From: a virus
Strand: one strand, 5' to 3'
Virus record (IMG/VR): IMGVR_UViG_3300031963_000020
Coordinates: 1 to 64,000 of that record
Length of the DNA: 64,000 nucleotides
Shown here: positions 7,824-15,325 of the stretch, piece by piece
Numbering within the stretch: position 1 is the stretch's first letter
How the letters are laid out: each line of letters starts with the position of its first letter
Program-made: the position numbers and the translations under genes
Notes under the pieces: generated by a model
What the model was told of the DNA's origin: nothing
What the model saw: only the letters and a program-made list of their open reading frames with translations
Database searches by the model: none

Positions 7824-8144
7824 ATGGCAAAGCGCAACAGCAAGACCCGTAGCGACTTCTCGATGAACCGCTACTTCAACACGACCGAGTTCGAGGCTAC
7901 CGCTCGTCGGATGACTTCGTACCTCCGCTCACTTTCGAACCGCCGTTCGTCGGGTATCGTCACCGCTGACGATGTGAACGCCTACCTCACCCGTGAGGGT
8001 GTCCACCAGAAGCAGGTTCGTACCCGCCTTTCGTTCATCAACGCTGTCCTCGCTGGCAGTGGTGAGTTCGAGCAGAACGGCACGGTCGCTTCGGCCCGTC
8101 CCGCTGCTAAGGGTCGCACCATCACGGCTTGGACCGCTGCGTAA
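7824..8144 (+). CDS. Small basic protein with GC-rich, host-like codon use
   Basis: 106 residues, rich in Arg, Ser, Thr and Ala, and net basic. The predicted helical core contains NRYFNTTEFEATARRMTSY and a DVNAYLTREGVHQKQVRTR segment that could be helix-turn-helix-like. What stands out is the DNA: nearly every codon ends in C or G (AAC, TTC, ACC, CTC, ATC, CGC, GAG), whereas flanking genes prefer A/T-ending codons. It is alone between a TTGACA promoter and a strong intrinsic terminator. This pattern suggests selection for very high expression in a higher-GC host, or recent acquisition. An abundant DNA-binding or host-takeover protein is a reasonable guess, not a demonstrated role. Confidence 0.75.
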   Translation: MAKRNSKTRSDFSMNRYFNTTEFEATARRMTSYLRSLSNRRSSGIVTADDVNAYLTREGVHQKQVRTRLSFINAVLAGSGEFEQNGTVASARPAAKGRTITAWTAA

Positions 8145-8167
8145 TCTACGCTAAATCCAAAAAACTT

Positions 8168-8205
8168 AAACGGAAGGGCTAACGCTCTTCCGTTTTTGTT
8201 TTATT
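8168..8205 (+). terminator. Intrinsic terminator
   Basis: AAACGGAAGGGC (8168-8179), loop TAAC, GCTCTTCCGTTT (8184-8195): a 12-bp stem with one G-T pair, followed by TTGTTTTATT. It ends the transcript of the GC-rich gene. Confidence 0.85.
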
Positions 8206-8210
8206 GCTTG

Positions 8211-8220
8211 ATATTTATAT
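8211..8220 (+). promoter_or_regulatory. ATATTTATAT element, late-promoter-like
   Basis: A perfect copy of a motif found in many intergenic gaps here. It sits directly after a terminator and 30 bases before a start codon, as expected of a promoter element read by the phage late sigma factor. Confidence 0.45.
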
Positions 8221-8249
8221 TAGTAAGGTTATTCACAAGGAGTTAGGTT

Positions 8250-8396
8250 ATGGCATCACAATTTCATGGTAATGAAGTATTTCTACGCTCGTTGACCACT
8301 GAACAACTAGAGCAAATTAAACAAGAAGCTGCGACCTTATCTAAAGGACACGAAGCAGCCATCAAAGAACAATTAGAACGTTTAAATATTAAGTAA
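8250..8396 (+). CDS. Small helical protein
   Basis: 48 residues with an AAGGAG ribosome binding site seven bases upstream of the ATG. Mostly helical and charged (TTEQLEQIKQEAATLSKGHE, AIKEQLERLNIK). Two bases separate its stop from the glycosyltransferase start. No family recognised; the ribosome binding site and spacing support it. Confidence 0.6.
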   Translation: MASQFHGNEVFLRSLTTEQLEQIKQEAATLSKGHEAAIKEQLERLNIK

Positions 8397-8398
8397 TT

Positions 8399-9535
8399 AT
8401 GCGATTACATCTACTAGGTATTCCGCATACTCAAACTACTTACGAGTTCAGCCATTGTGCGTTTACTGGTAAGGTAAAACGGTTTGCCCCAATGATGCAA
8501 TCGGTAGGATATGACGTTATTCATTACGGGGTAGAGGGAGCACATAGTGGGGCAACCTATGATGTGAATCTAATGTCGTTTGATGAATGGGCGGGAATTA
8601 GAACAAAATTATTTAATGAAATATACGGTAATCGTGATGCCATGCCATCCGACTTTATCGGTGATTTAGCGAATACTGGTAATGAATTGTATCAAACGTT
8701 CAATGCACGCTTAAAGATACAATTAGGAAGAAATCTTGACACACACGATATTATTTGTTTACCCTTCGGATTTGCCCACGATACGGCTATTAAAGATTTT
8801 CCAAATCCAAAAGTAGAAACTGGTATCGGTTACCCAAACTCATACCAAGACTTCAGAATATTTGAAAGTAATGCGTGGTATCATTACGAGATAGGTCGTG
8901 AAGGTAGAAGTGGTCACGATTATCATTGGGTCATTCCAAACTACTTTAAGGTTGACGATTGGGACTTCAATCCAAACCCAGAAGGATATGTCGCATACTT
9001 TGGTAGATTATCAAATATTAAGGGAGTGCATTTTATATCAGAAATAGCCAAAGTTCGTCCTGATTTAAAGTTTAAAATTTGTGGACAAGGTGACCCAACT
9101 CCATATTTAACTTCACCAAATATTGAGTATGTTCCACCTATTCACGGACGAGAGCGTTCAAAGTTTTTGGGTAACGCAATGGCAGTTATAATGCCAACAC
9201 GTTATGTAGAACCATTTGGTGGAGTTACCGTAGAAGCAGAACTCTGCGGAACACCAGTATTGGGTTCTTCATACGGAAGTTTTACAGAAACGGTTGAACA
9301 CGGAAAAACTGGATATCAATGTAGAACACTTGGTGATTTCTTAGCAGGATTAGAGCAAATTGAAAATGGTGCAATCGACAGAGCATATGTCCGTAATTTT
9401 GCAGTAGAACATTTTGATATGTACAAGTTGGCTCACAAATATGATGGTGCATTTAGACAAATTAATGATATATCAACTGATAAGGGATGGTATAGTAGAC
9501 GTTCAATGATTGGACCAATCACGAGGGTCGTATGA
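8399..9535 (+). CDS. Family 4-type glycosyltransferase (GT-B fold)
   Basis: 378 residues. The C-terminal half carries the GT4 donor-binding signature: GYVAYFGRLSNIKGVHFISEIAK, then KICGQGD, VPPIHGRERSKFLGNAMAVIMPTRYVEPFGGVTVEAELCGTPVLGS, with the EPFG...E pattern that contacts the nucleotide sugar. The N-terminal half would bind the acceptor. The enzyme would move a sugar from a nucleotide donor to a glycan, DNA or protein. It overlaps (ATGA) a UDP-glucose-dehydrogenase-like gene, so the pair may make and transfer a uronic acid-type sugar to host surface glycan or to the phage's own DNA or virion (inference). Confidence 0.8.
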   Translation: MRLHLLGIPHTQTTYEFSHCAFTGKVKRFAPMMQSVGYDVIHYGVEGAHSGATYDVNLMSFDEWAGIRTKLFNEIYGNRDAMPSDFIGDLANTGNELYQTFNARLKIQLGRNLDTHDIICLPFGFAHDTAIKDFPNPKVETGIGYPNSYQDFRIFESNAWYHYEIGREGRSGHDYHWVIPNYFKVDDWDFNPNPEGYVAYFGRLSNIKGVHFISEIAKVRPDLKFKICGQGDPTPYLTSPNIEYVPPIHGRERSKFLGNAMAVIMPTRYVEPFGGVTVEAELCGTPVLGSSYGSFTETVEHGKTGYQCRTLGDFLAGLEQIENGAIDRAYVRNFAVEHFDMYKLAHKYDGAFRQINDISTDKGWYSRRSMIGPITRVV

Positions 9536-10377
9536 ATAAAATTGGTGTAGTAGGATTGGGTTATGTGGGAACAGCGGTGCAGAAAGGTTTTGAATCTACA
9601 CACACCGTCCTAACATACGATATCGCAAAAGAATGCACAGAAGATTCTGTTTCTAGTTTAGCAAACAAAGTTGGTATTATTTTTATATGTGTCCCGACAC
9701 CAATGAATCTAGATGGAACATGTAATACGGATATAGTAGAATCTGTGTTAAAAGAAATATCAACACGTAACGAATCCGAAAGTTCGGCACCAATATGTGT
9801 TCTTAAATCTACAGTCACACCAGGAACAACAAACAGACTAGCAGAAAAATTTATTAATTTGACTATCTGCTTCAACCCAGAATTCCTAACCGAAAAAAAC
9901 TATATCAACGATTTTGTATCTCAGGTTGATATTATTTTAGGATATACTCACAATAGTAGACAAGTAAAAATGGTTGATGATGCATATTGGCAACGGTTCC
10001 CAAATTCCAGTATTCGTCACACAACGGCAAAAGAAGCAGAGATGATTAAGTATGTGGCAAATACTATGCTGTCTGCAAAGGTTGCATATCTCAACGAAAT
10101 ATATCAGATATGTCAAAAGGTTGGTATAGAGTATAGTAACATCGCAAAAACTTTAAAGTGTGATACACGACTAGGAACATCACACTGGGAAGTTCCAGGA
10201 CCAGATGGGCACTTTGGATTCGGTGGAACGTGTTTTCCAAAAGATATAAATGCTTTGATTCAATTTGCAAAGGAAAATAGTCAAGACGTTCCTTTACTAG
10301 AAGCTGTCTGGAATAAAAATCTTGAAGTACGACCTGAAAAAGATTGGGAACTTGATAAAGGTAGAGCAGTAGTATAA
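9532..10377 (+). CDS. UDP-glucose/GDP-mannose dehydrogenase family protein, short form
   Basis: 281 residues with an N-terminal Rossmann motif (IGVVGLGYVGTAV), FICVPTPM, LKSTVTPGTT, FNPEFLTE, then the helical dimer segment AEMIKYVANTMLSAKVAYLNE and the active-site loop GFGGTCFPKD with catalytic Cys234. The family oxidises the C6 hydroxyl of a nucleotide sugar to the acid with two NAD+. Usual enzymes are about 400-450 residues; this one stops shortly after the catalytic cysteine and lacks most of the C-terminal UDP-binding domain, so it may be a reduced enzyme or use another substrate. Translationally coupled to the glycosyltransferase upstream. Confidence 0.75.
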   Translation: MNKIGVVGLGYVGTAVQKGFESTHTVLTYDIAKECTEDSVSSLANKVGIIFICVPTPMNLDGTCNTDIVESVLKEISTRNESESSAPICVLKSTVTPGTTNRLAEKFINLTICFNPEFLTEKNYINDFVSQVDIILGYTHNSRQVKMVDDAYWQRFPNSSIRHTTAKEAEMIKYVANTMLSAKVAYLNEIYQICQKVGIEYSNIAKTLKCDTRLGTSHWEVPGPDGHFGFGGTCFPKDINALIQFAKENSQDVPLLEAVWNKNLEVRPEKDWELDKGRAVV

Positions 10378-10400
10378 AATATTATTGAATACTATATATT

Positions 10401-10433
10401 AAGACCGACTTGACAAATGAGTTCGGTCTTTTT
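10401..10433 (+). terminator. Intrinsic terminator, overlapping a promoter
   Basis: AAGACCGACT and AGTTCGGTCTT pair over 10 bp with one bulge, followed by TTTTTATATTT. It closes the sugar-gene operon. The hairpin loop contains the TTGACA of the next promoter. Confidence 0.75.
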
Positions 10434-10438
10434 ATATT
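10410..10438 (+). promoter_or_regulatory. sigma70-type promoter for tmRNA
   Basis: TTGACA (10410-10415), 17-base spacer, TATATT (10433-10438): a near-ideal sigma70 promoter. Start of transcription would fall about 20 bases before the mature tmRNA 5' end. The -35 is in the terminator loop and the -10 in its T-tract, so both elements share the same 38 bases. Confidence 0.7.
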
Positions 10439-10447
10439 TAAGTGTAG

Positions 10448-10456
10448 ATATTTATA
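10448..10456 (+). promoter_or_regulatory. ATATTTATA element ahead of tmRNA
   Basis: A copy of the recurring AT-rich element, ending 10 bases before the tmRNA 5' end. If it is a late promoter, tmRNA would be made both early (sigma70) and late. Confidence 0.4.
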
Positions 10457-10466
10457 GTAGTTAGAA

Positions 10467-10818
10467 GGGCCTGTCATGGTTTCGACGGGATGTAGATGAC
10501 TAAGCTTTGTATCCAGTTTGGTAATACTGGTGAAACAGACCACAAATTTCAACTGGCAACTCATACAGCCAACCTCTCGCCCTCGCTGCGTAAGCAGTAG
10601 AGCCGAAGGACCGATGACCTGACCCATATAAGGGTAATCGGACTTATCATATGGTGTAGTGTTAGTAACGGGTAGTAGCTAACATCAAACACAACTACCC
10701 TACGTCCGACTTATGTTTGTTCCTTGTCAAGAGGCGGATGAAACTAAACAAGGAACTATGTGCATAAACGCTTAGTAGGAAGCAGTCTCGGACGAGGGTT
10801 CGACTCCCTCCAGGTCCA
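10467..10818 (+). ncRNA. ssrA: Transfer-messenger RNA (tmRNA)
   Basis: 352 bases. The 5' end GGGCCTG pairs with 3' CAGGTCC (10811-10817), including the G3-U70 pair that marks alanine tRNA, with A as discriminator and no encoded CCA. The 5' part has the tRNA-like GTCATGGTTTCGACGGG typical of ssrA, and the 3' part has the T arm GGGTTCGACTCCC. The tag frame starts at GGC 10555 and runs to TAA 10591-10593, giving GNSYSQPLALAA, with the ALAA ending recognised by host proteases. tmRNA with SmpB rescues stalled ribosomes and tags the nascent chain for degradation. I see no smpB in the window, so host SmpB is presumably used. Confidence 0.95.
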
Positions 10819-10859
10819 TTAAAATTGACGGTTGTGTTAATAATTTGAAGGAGGTAGAG

Positions 10860-11144
10860 ATGTATGTGTTCAAAATTATTCAACGCATCTTCAATCAAAT
10901 ATTTCCTCCTATGTCAGTAGAAACTACAACCTTGTTGTTAGAAGAAGCAGACATAATAATGAAGGAAATAAAAGAAGCAAGAAAGTTGGCAGATTTACTA
11001 AGAATTAAAGAAATTTTAAGAAAGTTTCGTGGTGCAGTAGAACTAGCAGGATCACCAAGAGAAGTAAAACAAAAATTGGTTTTTTTAGAAGCACAGTGGA
11101 ACAGGCAATTTAGACTGTGGAAAGCAAATGGTAATCGGTTCTAA
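10860..11144 (+). CDS. Small helical protein, unknown function
   Basis: 94 residues from the ATG at 10860, eight bases after AAGGAGG; an in-frame ATG at 10845 precedes the ribosome binding site and is rejected. Amphipathic and helical throughout (TTTLLLEEADIIMKEIKEAR, KEILRKFRGAVELAGSPREV). The 3' end overlaps the sulfotransferase-like gene by 17 bases. No family recognised. Confidence 0.6.
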   Translation: MYVFKIIQRIFNQIFPPMSVETTTLLLEEADIIMKEIKEARKLADLLRIKEILRKFRGAVELAGSPREVKQKLVFLEAQWNRQFRLWKANGNRF

Positions 11145-11763
11145 AGTTTCTAGTAAAAGATATATCTGGTTACGAGTTCCAAGAACGGCAACAGTAGCAT
11201 ACGGAAAGATATTTTTTCCAGACGGAAATTACGAACATACTCATAGTAACTACTTTTATGAAAGAGATAGATACGGTGAACTACCAGCGTTTTCTGTTGT
11301 AAGAAATCCGTATGATAGGTTTGTATCCTCAGTAAAGCACATATATAAACAGCAGTTGGTAAATGGTACATCTGGGAAATACAAGTTCACAATACCATTT
11401 ACCGATACAAAAACACTGTATACCTTTTTTGAAACTAATTTGAAAGTACTACGAGATATAGACAACAACGTAGAACACAAAAGAATTTTTCAAACAGAGG
11501 ATTTAAGTTTTGTAAAGATGTTTTTTAGGTTACAAAAAAATTTTGTAGGGTATTCACAAGTAAAAGTGTTCAAGTACGAAGAGCTAGAGGAATTCAATTA
11601 CTGGATACAAACTGAGTTGGGATTAGACACAGGTAAAGTGAGCATACTTAACAGCTCATCTGAAGAGTTGTCTCATATTAACTTCTCATCGGATGAATTC
11701 AAAGAACTTACATATAAGTTATTTGAAGAAGATTATAAATTTTTTGGTTACGTTCAACATTAA
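11128..11763 (+). CDS. Sulfotransferase-like protein
   Basis: 211 residues. The N-terminal WLRVPRTATVAYGKIFFP resembles the 5'-phosphosulfate loop (P[KR]T.[ST]...) of Sulfotransfer_2-type enzymes, and FSVVRNPYDRFVSSVKH matches the 3'-phosphate-binding RNPYDR.vS motif. Such enzymes move a sulfo group from PAPS to a sugar or protein hydroxyl. The gene at 13632 has the same two motifs and similar length, so the two are probably paralogues. The target could be host surface glycan or a virion glycan. Assignment rests on the two motifs only. Confidence 0.65.
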   Translation: MVIGSKVSSKRYIWLRVPRTATVAYGKIFFPDGNYEHTHSNYFYERDRYGELPAFSVVRNPYDRFVSSVKHIYKQQLVNGTSGKYKFTIPFTDTKTLYTFFETNLKVLRDIDNNVEHKRIFQTEDLSFVKMFFRLQKNFVGYSQVKVFKYEELEEFNYWIQTELGLDTGKVSILNSSSEELSHINFSSDEFKELTYKLFEEDYKFFGYVQH

Positions 11764-11775
11764 CTAGGAGGCACT

Positions 11776-11958
11776 ATGGACGAAAATAATATCCCCACGG
11801 GTGAGTTCGTCAGTGAAGGCACTCCCGCAAGACCAGGTGAAGAACACTTACCGGCAGAGTTGAGAACCTATGGTATTATGGACTCTAACGGATATAAGAT
11901 TCTTACAAATATGGGTATTCACGGCGGTGGTGGTATCACTTCAGAAGGCTTCGACTGA
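11776..11958 (+). CDS. Small Gly-rich protein
   Basis: 60 residues with a strong taggagg ribosome binding site. Contains EFVSEGTPARPGEEHLPAEL and a GIHGGGGITSEG tail; no membrane segment, no motif recognised. Three bases separate it from the next gene. Might be a minor virion or host-interaction protein. Confidence 0.55.
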   Translation: MDENNIPTGEFVSEGTPARPGEEHLPAELRTYGIMDSNGYKILTNMGIHGGGGITSEGFD

Positions 11959-11961
11959 CCC

Positions 11962-12402
11962 ATGTTACGTAATTGGGTAGTCCAGTTTGGACACGCCCCA
12001 GGTGACAGAGCAGGAGATGAACGTGTATCTCCTGAAGATAGAGGAAAGTATATTTCACAAGTAGGCTACTATTTTGGATGGCAACCTCCTCCCGGAATGA
12101 GTTGGATTGTTGAAGTTACCAAAGATTTACACGGTAAGCATCCTGGTAGATACATAGCTTGTTTTATGAGATATATGACAGATGGTGAAGCAGAAAAGAT
12201 GCTTGGAACTAACTACGAAAAGTATCAAGCACCAGTAGTAAAACCAGCGGCAACGCACGAAGAATTCTTACGTGGACAACTAGAAGCAATTCAAAAACAA
12301 CTCACTCAATATGAGCAACAAACTCAAACCACAGAAGTTTCAGAGAATTGTGAAGTATGTCCAATAGAAGAAACAACTAACGAAACACAACCAGAAACGT
12401 AA
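11962..12402 (+). CDS. Hypothetical protein
   Basis: 146 residues. The first 80 residues are a compact domain (RNWVVQFGHAPGDRAGDE, VGYYFGWQPPPGMSWIVEV, GRYIACFMRYMTDGEAEKM), then a Gln/Thr/Glu-rich helical tail with two cysteines near the end (ENCEVCPIEE). No convincing ribosome binding site, so it is probably coupled to the gene before it. Function unknown. Confidence 0.55.
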   Translation: MLRNWVVQFGHAPGDRAGDERVSPEDRGKYISQVGYYFGWQPPPGMSWIVEVTKDLHGKHPGRYIACFMRYMTDGEAEKMLGTNYEKYQAPVVKPAATHEEFLRGQLEAIQKQLTQYEQQTQTTEVSENCEVCPIEETTNETQPET

Positions 12403-12411
12403 GAGGTATGT

Positions 12412-12756
12412 ATGTTAAAGAAAAAGGTTACGAAGTTTACTGGTAGTAAGTTAAATGTGATGGAACGTAAGGCACTTGTTTGTCAAGAGTGCAATATTGT
12501 CACGGTTACGGTAGCAAACGATATCGCTGCCGTAACCTGTGCATATTGCGTACAAAAGTCTATTGAACCACCAAAGTTTTATACACCGAAACCAGAGGGT
12601 GAAAAGTTTCCTCGTGGGTGGCATTTTAAACAACGATATGTGCATACAGATGGTCGTGTGTTCTGTAAAGGTGTAGAAACTGGTGAGACTGATACACCAG
12701 AAGTACCAAAGAAGAAAAAGGTAGTTAAGAAAAAGACACCTAAAAAGAGGAAGTAA
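12412..12756 (+). CDS. Zinc-ribbon protein with Lys-rich tail
   Basis: 114 residues. A zinc ribbon is suggested by LVCQECNIV and VTCAYCVQ about 20 residues apart. The C-terminus is a Lys/Pro tail (KKKKVVKKKTPKKRK) typical of nucleic-acid-binding proteins. Ribosome binding site aagagg; the stop abuts the next ATG. A nucleic-acid-binding role is likely but unspecified. Confidence 0.55.
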   Translation: MLKKKVTKFTGSKLNVMERKALVCQECNIVTVTVANDIAAVTCAYCVQKSIEPPKFYTPKPEGEKFPRGWHFKQRYVHTDGRVFCKGVETGETDTPEVPKKKKVVKKKTPKKRK

Positions 12757-13092
12757 ATGTTAAATCTACCATCGAAACCATTTCCAGTAATACAAAAGTT
12801 TTTGCATGAAAACAAACTTGTAGTTTACAAATATTTGGTAAAACAAGTACGAAAGGGTATTCGTGAAGATTTAGATAAAGTAGAACTATTTCAGATTACG
12901 CCGATGCACTCACACCAAAAACACACAGCAGTAGTGAAAAAAGAAGATTATGAAAATGTTTTACAAGATGCGATGAAACAAGCGATTAAAGAAGAAGATT
13001 ATGAAACAGCAGCAAAAGTAAGAGATACAATACAGTTCTACAAAGAAAAAAGTATTACTAAACTCTTAAACGATACAAAACCAGAGGAATAA
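12757..13092 (+). CDS. UVR-motif-like small protein
   Basis: 111 residues; the ATG directly follows the upstream stop and is preceded by aaagagg. The C-terminal half contains EEDYETAAKVRDTIQFYKEK, which resembles the UVR motif (E.A..RD.I..L) found in UvrB, UvrC and Clp-linked adaptors such as McsA. That motif mediates protein-protein contact. It follows a zinc-ribbon protein, an arrangement reminiscent of McsA, which joins zinc fingers and a UVR motif; the similarity is only suggestive. Confidence 0.5.
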   Translation: MLNLPSKPFPVIQKFLHENKLVVYKYLVKQVRKGIREDLDKVELFQITPMHSHQKHTAVVKKEDYENVLQDAMKQAIKEEDYETAAKVRDTIQFYKEKSITKLLNDTKPEE

Positions 13093-13095
13093 AAT

Positions 13096-13629
13096 ATGGC
13101 TATGGCGTTGGATTCAACTAAATGTGTTGTCCTAAATGCCACGTATGAGCCCATAACAGTTGTGACTTCGAAGCGAGCACTATTGTTATTTTTGGAAGGA
13201 AAAGCTATCATAGTCGAGGAACATCCAGAGTTGGTGGTGCGGTCACCAAGACAGACATTCCCTGTACCATTGATGATTGCGTTAGTACGCTATATCAAGG
13301 GCCGCCGTGTATTTAAGACACCAGCTTTACTCACACAGAAAAACCTATTCGTTCGTGATGCATACACTTGCCAATATTGTAATCGGCATAAGAGTGCGTT
13401 CCGTCCTAGTGAATTTTTGACTCGTGACCACGTACATCCTGTTGCAAAGGGTGGTCAAGACAAGTGGGAAAATGTGGTGACGAGTTGTAGTACCTGTAAC
13501 AATAAGAAAGCAGACAAGTTGTTAGAAATGACTACGATGAAACTGGCAAAACAACCTGTCACACCTACAATTTTTGAGCTGTGGACAAAACAACAGGCAC
13601 GAACTAACCGAGCAATAATGGTTGCATAA
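13096..13629 (+). CDS. HNH endonuclease
   Basis: 177 residues. An N-terminal domain (CVVLNATYEPITVVTSKRAL) like that of phage and bacterial HNH proteins with the 'LN..YEP' signature is followed by a treble-clef HNH: TCQYCN, TRDHVHPVAKGG, KWENVVTSCSTCNNKKAD. The two CxxC pairs bind structural zinc, and DH plus the Asn/His positions bind the catalytic metal. It would nick or cut DNA. It is not inside an intron or another gene, so a stand-alone HNH enzyme with a phage or mobile-element role is likely. Confidence 0.85.
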   Translation: MAMALDSTKCVVLNATYEPITVVTSKRALLLFLEGKAIIVEEHPELVVRSPRQTFPVPLMIALVRYIKGRRVFKTPALLTQKNLFVRDAYTCQYCNRHKSAFRPSEFLTRDHVHPVAKGGQDKWENVVTSCSTCNNKKADKLLEMTTMKLAKQPVTPTIFELWTKQQARTNRAIMVA

Positions 13630-13631
13630 CT

Positions 13632-14327
13632 ATGCTGATAACATCTAAAATTGATGATACAAAATGGTTATGGGTCAACGTTCCCAAGACTGCTTCTACG
13701 GCAGTAATGAGAACGTTTTTCCCATTAAAGGAAATAAACGAGCAAGAACATCAAACGTATAATCATTTGATAGACATTCACGGAAGTTTTGATGCTTTCA
13801 CTACTGTTAGAAATCCCATTACACGCTTTAAGTCCGCTCTCAATCACACATTGAATGTTTGTGTATGTGGAAAATGTAAAATATCGGACAGACCTGTTGA
13901 TAAAATAGATATTATACATTTCGTAAGTGATATGCTAAAACTAAAAAGTCAGAAAACAGATTTTTTTAGAGCCGTTTATATGAACGGAGAAAGTGATTAT
14001 CAAATGAATGTCGCTAGAAGTATGGAAAACAGGTTTAGTAAGTATCTTATACCAAGTGGAGTAAATTGTTTACGAATTCCAGCATATGTTTCACAAACAT
14101 TTATATTGAATGGTCCGCAAAATAAATTGCATATATTTAAGTATGAAAACCTACAAGAATTGTCGGAATTCATACAAAATAAATTGGGATATACATTTAA
14201 TAATATTATTTATCGAAAATACACCGATAAATTGGGGGTTGACTTTTTAGACCCTACCCTGTTAGATTTACTCCACGAGCTGTATCGTGAAGATTATGAT
14301 AACTTTAACTACGGGAAACGGTTATGA
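13632..14327 (+). CDS. Sulfotransferase-like protein
   Basis: 231 residues. WVNVPKTASTAVMRTFFP fits the PAPS 5'-phosphosulfate loop (PKT.ST), and FDAFTTVRNPITRFKSALNH the 3'-phosphate site (RNP..R..S). Similar to the 11128 gene in motif placement. A CVCGKC cluster near residue 80 may bind zinc. It would transfer sulfate from PAPS to a carbohydrate or protein; the acceptor is unknown. Its stop overlaps the next start (ATGA). Confidence 0.65.
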   Translation: MLITSKIDDTKWLWVNVPKTASTAVMRTFFPLKEINEQEHQTYNHLIDIHGSFDAFTTVRNPITRFKSALNHTLNVCVCGKCKISDRPVDKIDIIHFVSDMLKLKSQKTDFFRAVYMNGESDYQMNVARSMENRFSKYLIPSGVNCLRIPAYVSQTFILNGPQNKLHIFKYENLQELSEFIQNKLGYTFNNIIYRKYTDKLGVDFLDPTLLDLLHELYREDYDNFNYGKRL

Positions 14328-14947
14328 TGGATTACGAAGAGAAGGCTAAGAAAAACTTGGAAAAGTTCAACGCATTTCTTGCTGACGATCCTCGTGTTGA
14401 AAAGTTGAATGAAATGTACGAAGTTTTCGGTGAACAACTACTTTCCGCACCCGCATCTGGTAAGATTCACTACCACAATGCATTTCCTGGGGGGTATCTC
14501 GATCACGTAGTTCATGTCGCGGAGACTTCTATGAAGGTGGCTACCGCGTATAAGGCTATTGGTGGCGAAATTGACTTCACCAAGCAAGAAATGATTTTTG
14601 CAGCACTTCATCACGACCTTGGAAAGCTCGGTAATGAGACAGGTCCATATTACCTTGACCAAGATAGTGATTGGCATCGTAAGCGCGGTGAAATGTATAC
14701 GTACAATGATAATATTCAGTTTATGACAGTCACAGATAGAGCATTGTATCTTTTACAGAAGTTTGAAGTTCCTATCACAGAAAAGGAATGGTTAGCAATC
14801 AAGATGTCCGATGGTTTGTATGATGATGGAAATAAGCCATACTATAAGCCGTATCAAAAGTATGCGATGAAAACAAATCTTCCGTATGTCATCCATTGGT
14901 CTGACCACATGGCTTGTACGGCAGAACGTGACGCAGGAATGTTTTAA
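14324..14947 (+). CDS. HD-domain phosphohydrolase
   Basis: 207 residues with the metal-binding H...HD...D set: GGYLDHVVHVAE (His61 or His64), AALHHDLGKLG (His97, Asp98) and IHWSDHMACTAERD near the end. HD enzymes cleave phosphoesters in nucleotides or nucleic acids. The spacing recalls YhaM-like and other marine-phage HD proteins. A dNTP hydrolase such as DatZ is possible but nothing here singles it out. The start could be either of two adjacent ATGs (14324 or 14327). Confidence 0.75.
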   Translation: MMDYEEKAKKNLEKFNAFLADDPRVEKLNEMYEVFGEQLLSAPASGKIHYHNAFPGGYLDHVVHVAETSMKVATAYKAIGGEIDFTKQEMIFAALHHDLGKLGNETGPYYLDQDSDWHRKRGEMYTYNDNIQFMTVTDRALYLLQKFEVPITEKEWLAIKMSDGLYDDGNKPYYKPYQKYAMKTNLPYVIHWSDHMACTAERDAGMF

Positions 14948-14955
14948 TAGTTGAT

Positions 14956-15037
14956 GCACTTGTGGCGGAATTGGGAGACGCACCAGCCTTAGGAGCTGGC
15001 GCCGTGAGGCGTGTGGGTTCGACCCCCACCGAGTGCA
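14956..15037 (+). tRNA. tRNA-Leu (anticodon TAG)
   Basis: Type II tRNA, acceptor GCACTTG/CGAGTGC, anticodon stem CCAGC/GCTGG with loop CTTAGGA. The long variable arm fits leucine. First tRNA of the island. Confidence 0.93.
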
Positions 15038-15042
15038 TTTGT

Positions 15043-15116
15043 GGTGATTGTAGCTCAGCTGGCAGAGCAGCGGATTGTGGTTCCGCGGGTCGCGGGTTCG
15101 AGCCCCGTCAGTCACC
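15043..15116 (+). tRNA. tRNA-His (anticodon GTG)
   Basis: Acceptor GTGATTG/CAGTCAC with the extra G-1 opposite C73 that HisRS needs. Anticodon stem GCGGA/TCCGC, loop TTGTGGT. Confidence 0.93.
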
Positions 15117-15137
15117 CGTACAAAAAGGAGAATTGTT

Positions 15138-15323
15138 ATGGCAAAACAAAAAATAAATGAAAATTGGAATGTCCAGTATTATTCACGTGATTCTCAATCA
15201 AACGAAGATATTTTAAATTTAAATATGTCGTGGGAAAATCGTGATATTGATGGAGTGAAGAAAAATTTAAATATCTGGTTGTCTGCAATAGGCATACCAC
15301 TCCAAGTGACAGATAAAAAGTAA
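15138..15323 (+). CDS. Small protein between tRNA genes
   Basis: 61 residues from the ATG at 15138, with AAGGAG nine bases upstream. Polar and mixed in structure (KINENWNVQYYSRDSQSNED, NLNIWLSAIGIPLQVTDKK). No family recognised. It sits between tRNA-His and tRNA-Thr with no own promoter visible, so it is presumably cut out of the tRNA transcript. Confidence 0.5.
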   Translation: MAKQKINENWNVQYYSRDSQSNEDILNLNMSWENRDIDGVKKNLNIWLSAIGIPLQVTDKK

Positions 15324-15325
15324 TC

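Noticed and set aside
14324-14947. DatZ (dATP triphosphohydrolase)
   Set aside because: HD motifs are generic; the HHDLGK form is shared with unrelated HD proteins, and nothing else supports Z-DNA metabolism.
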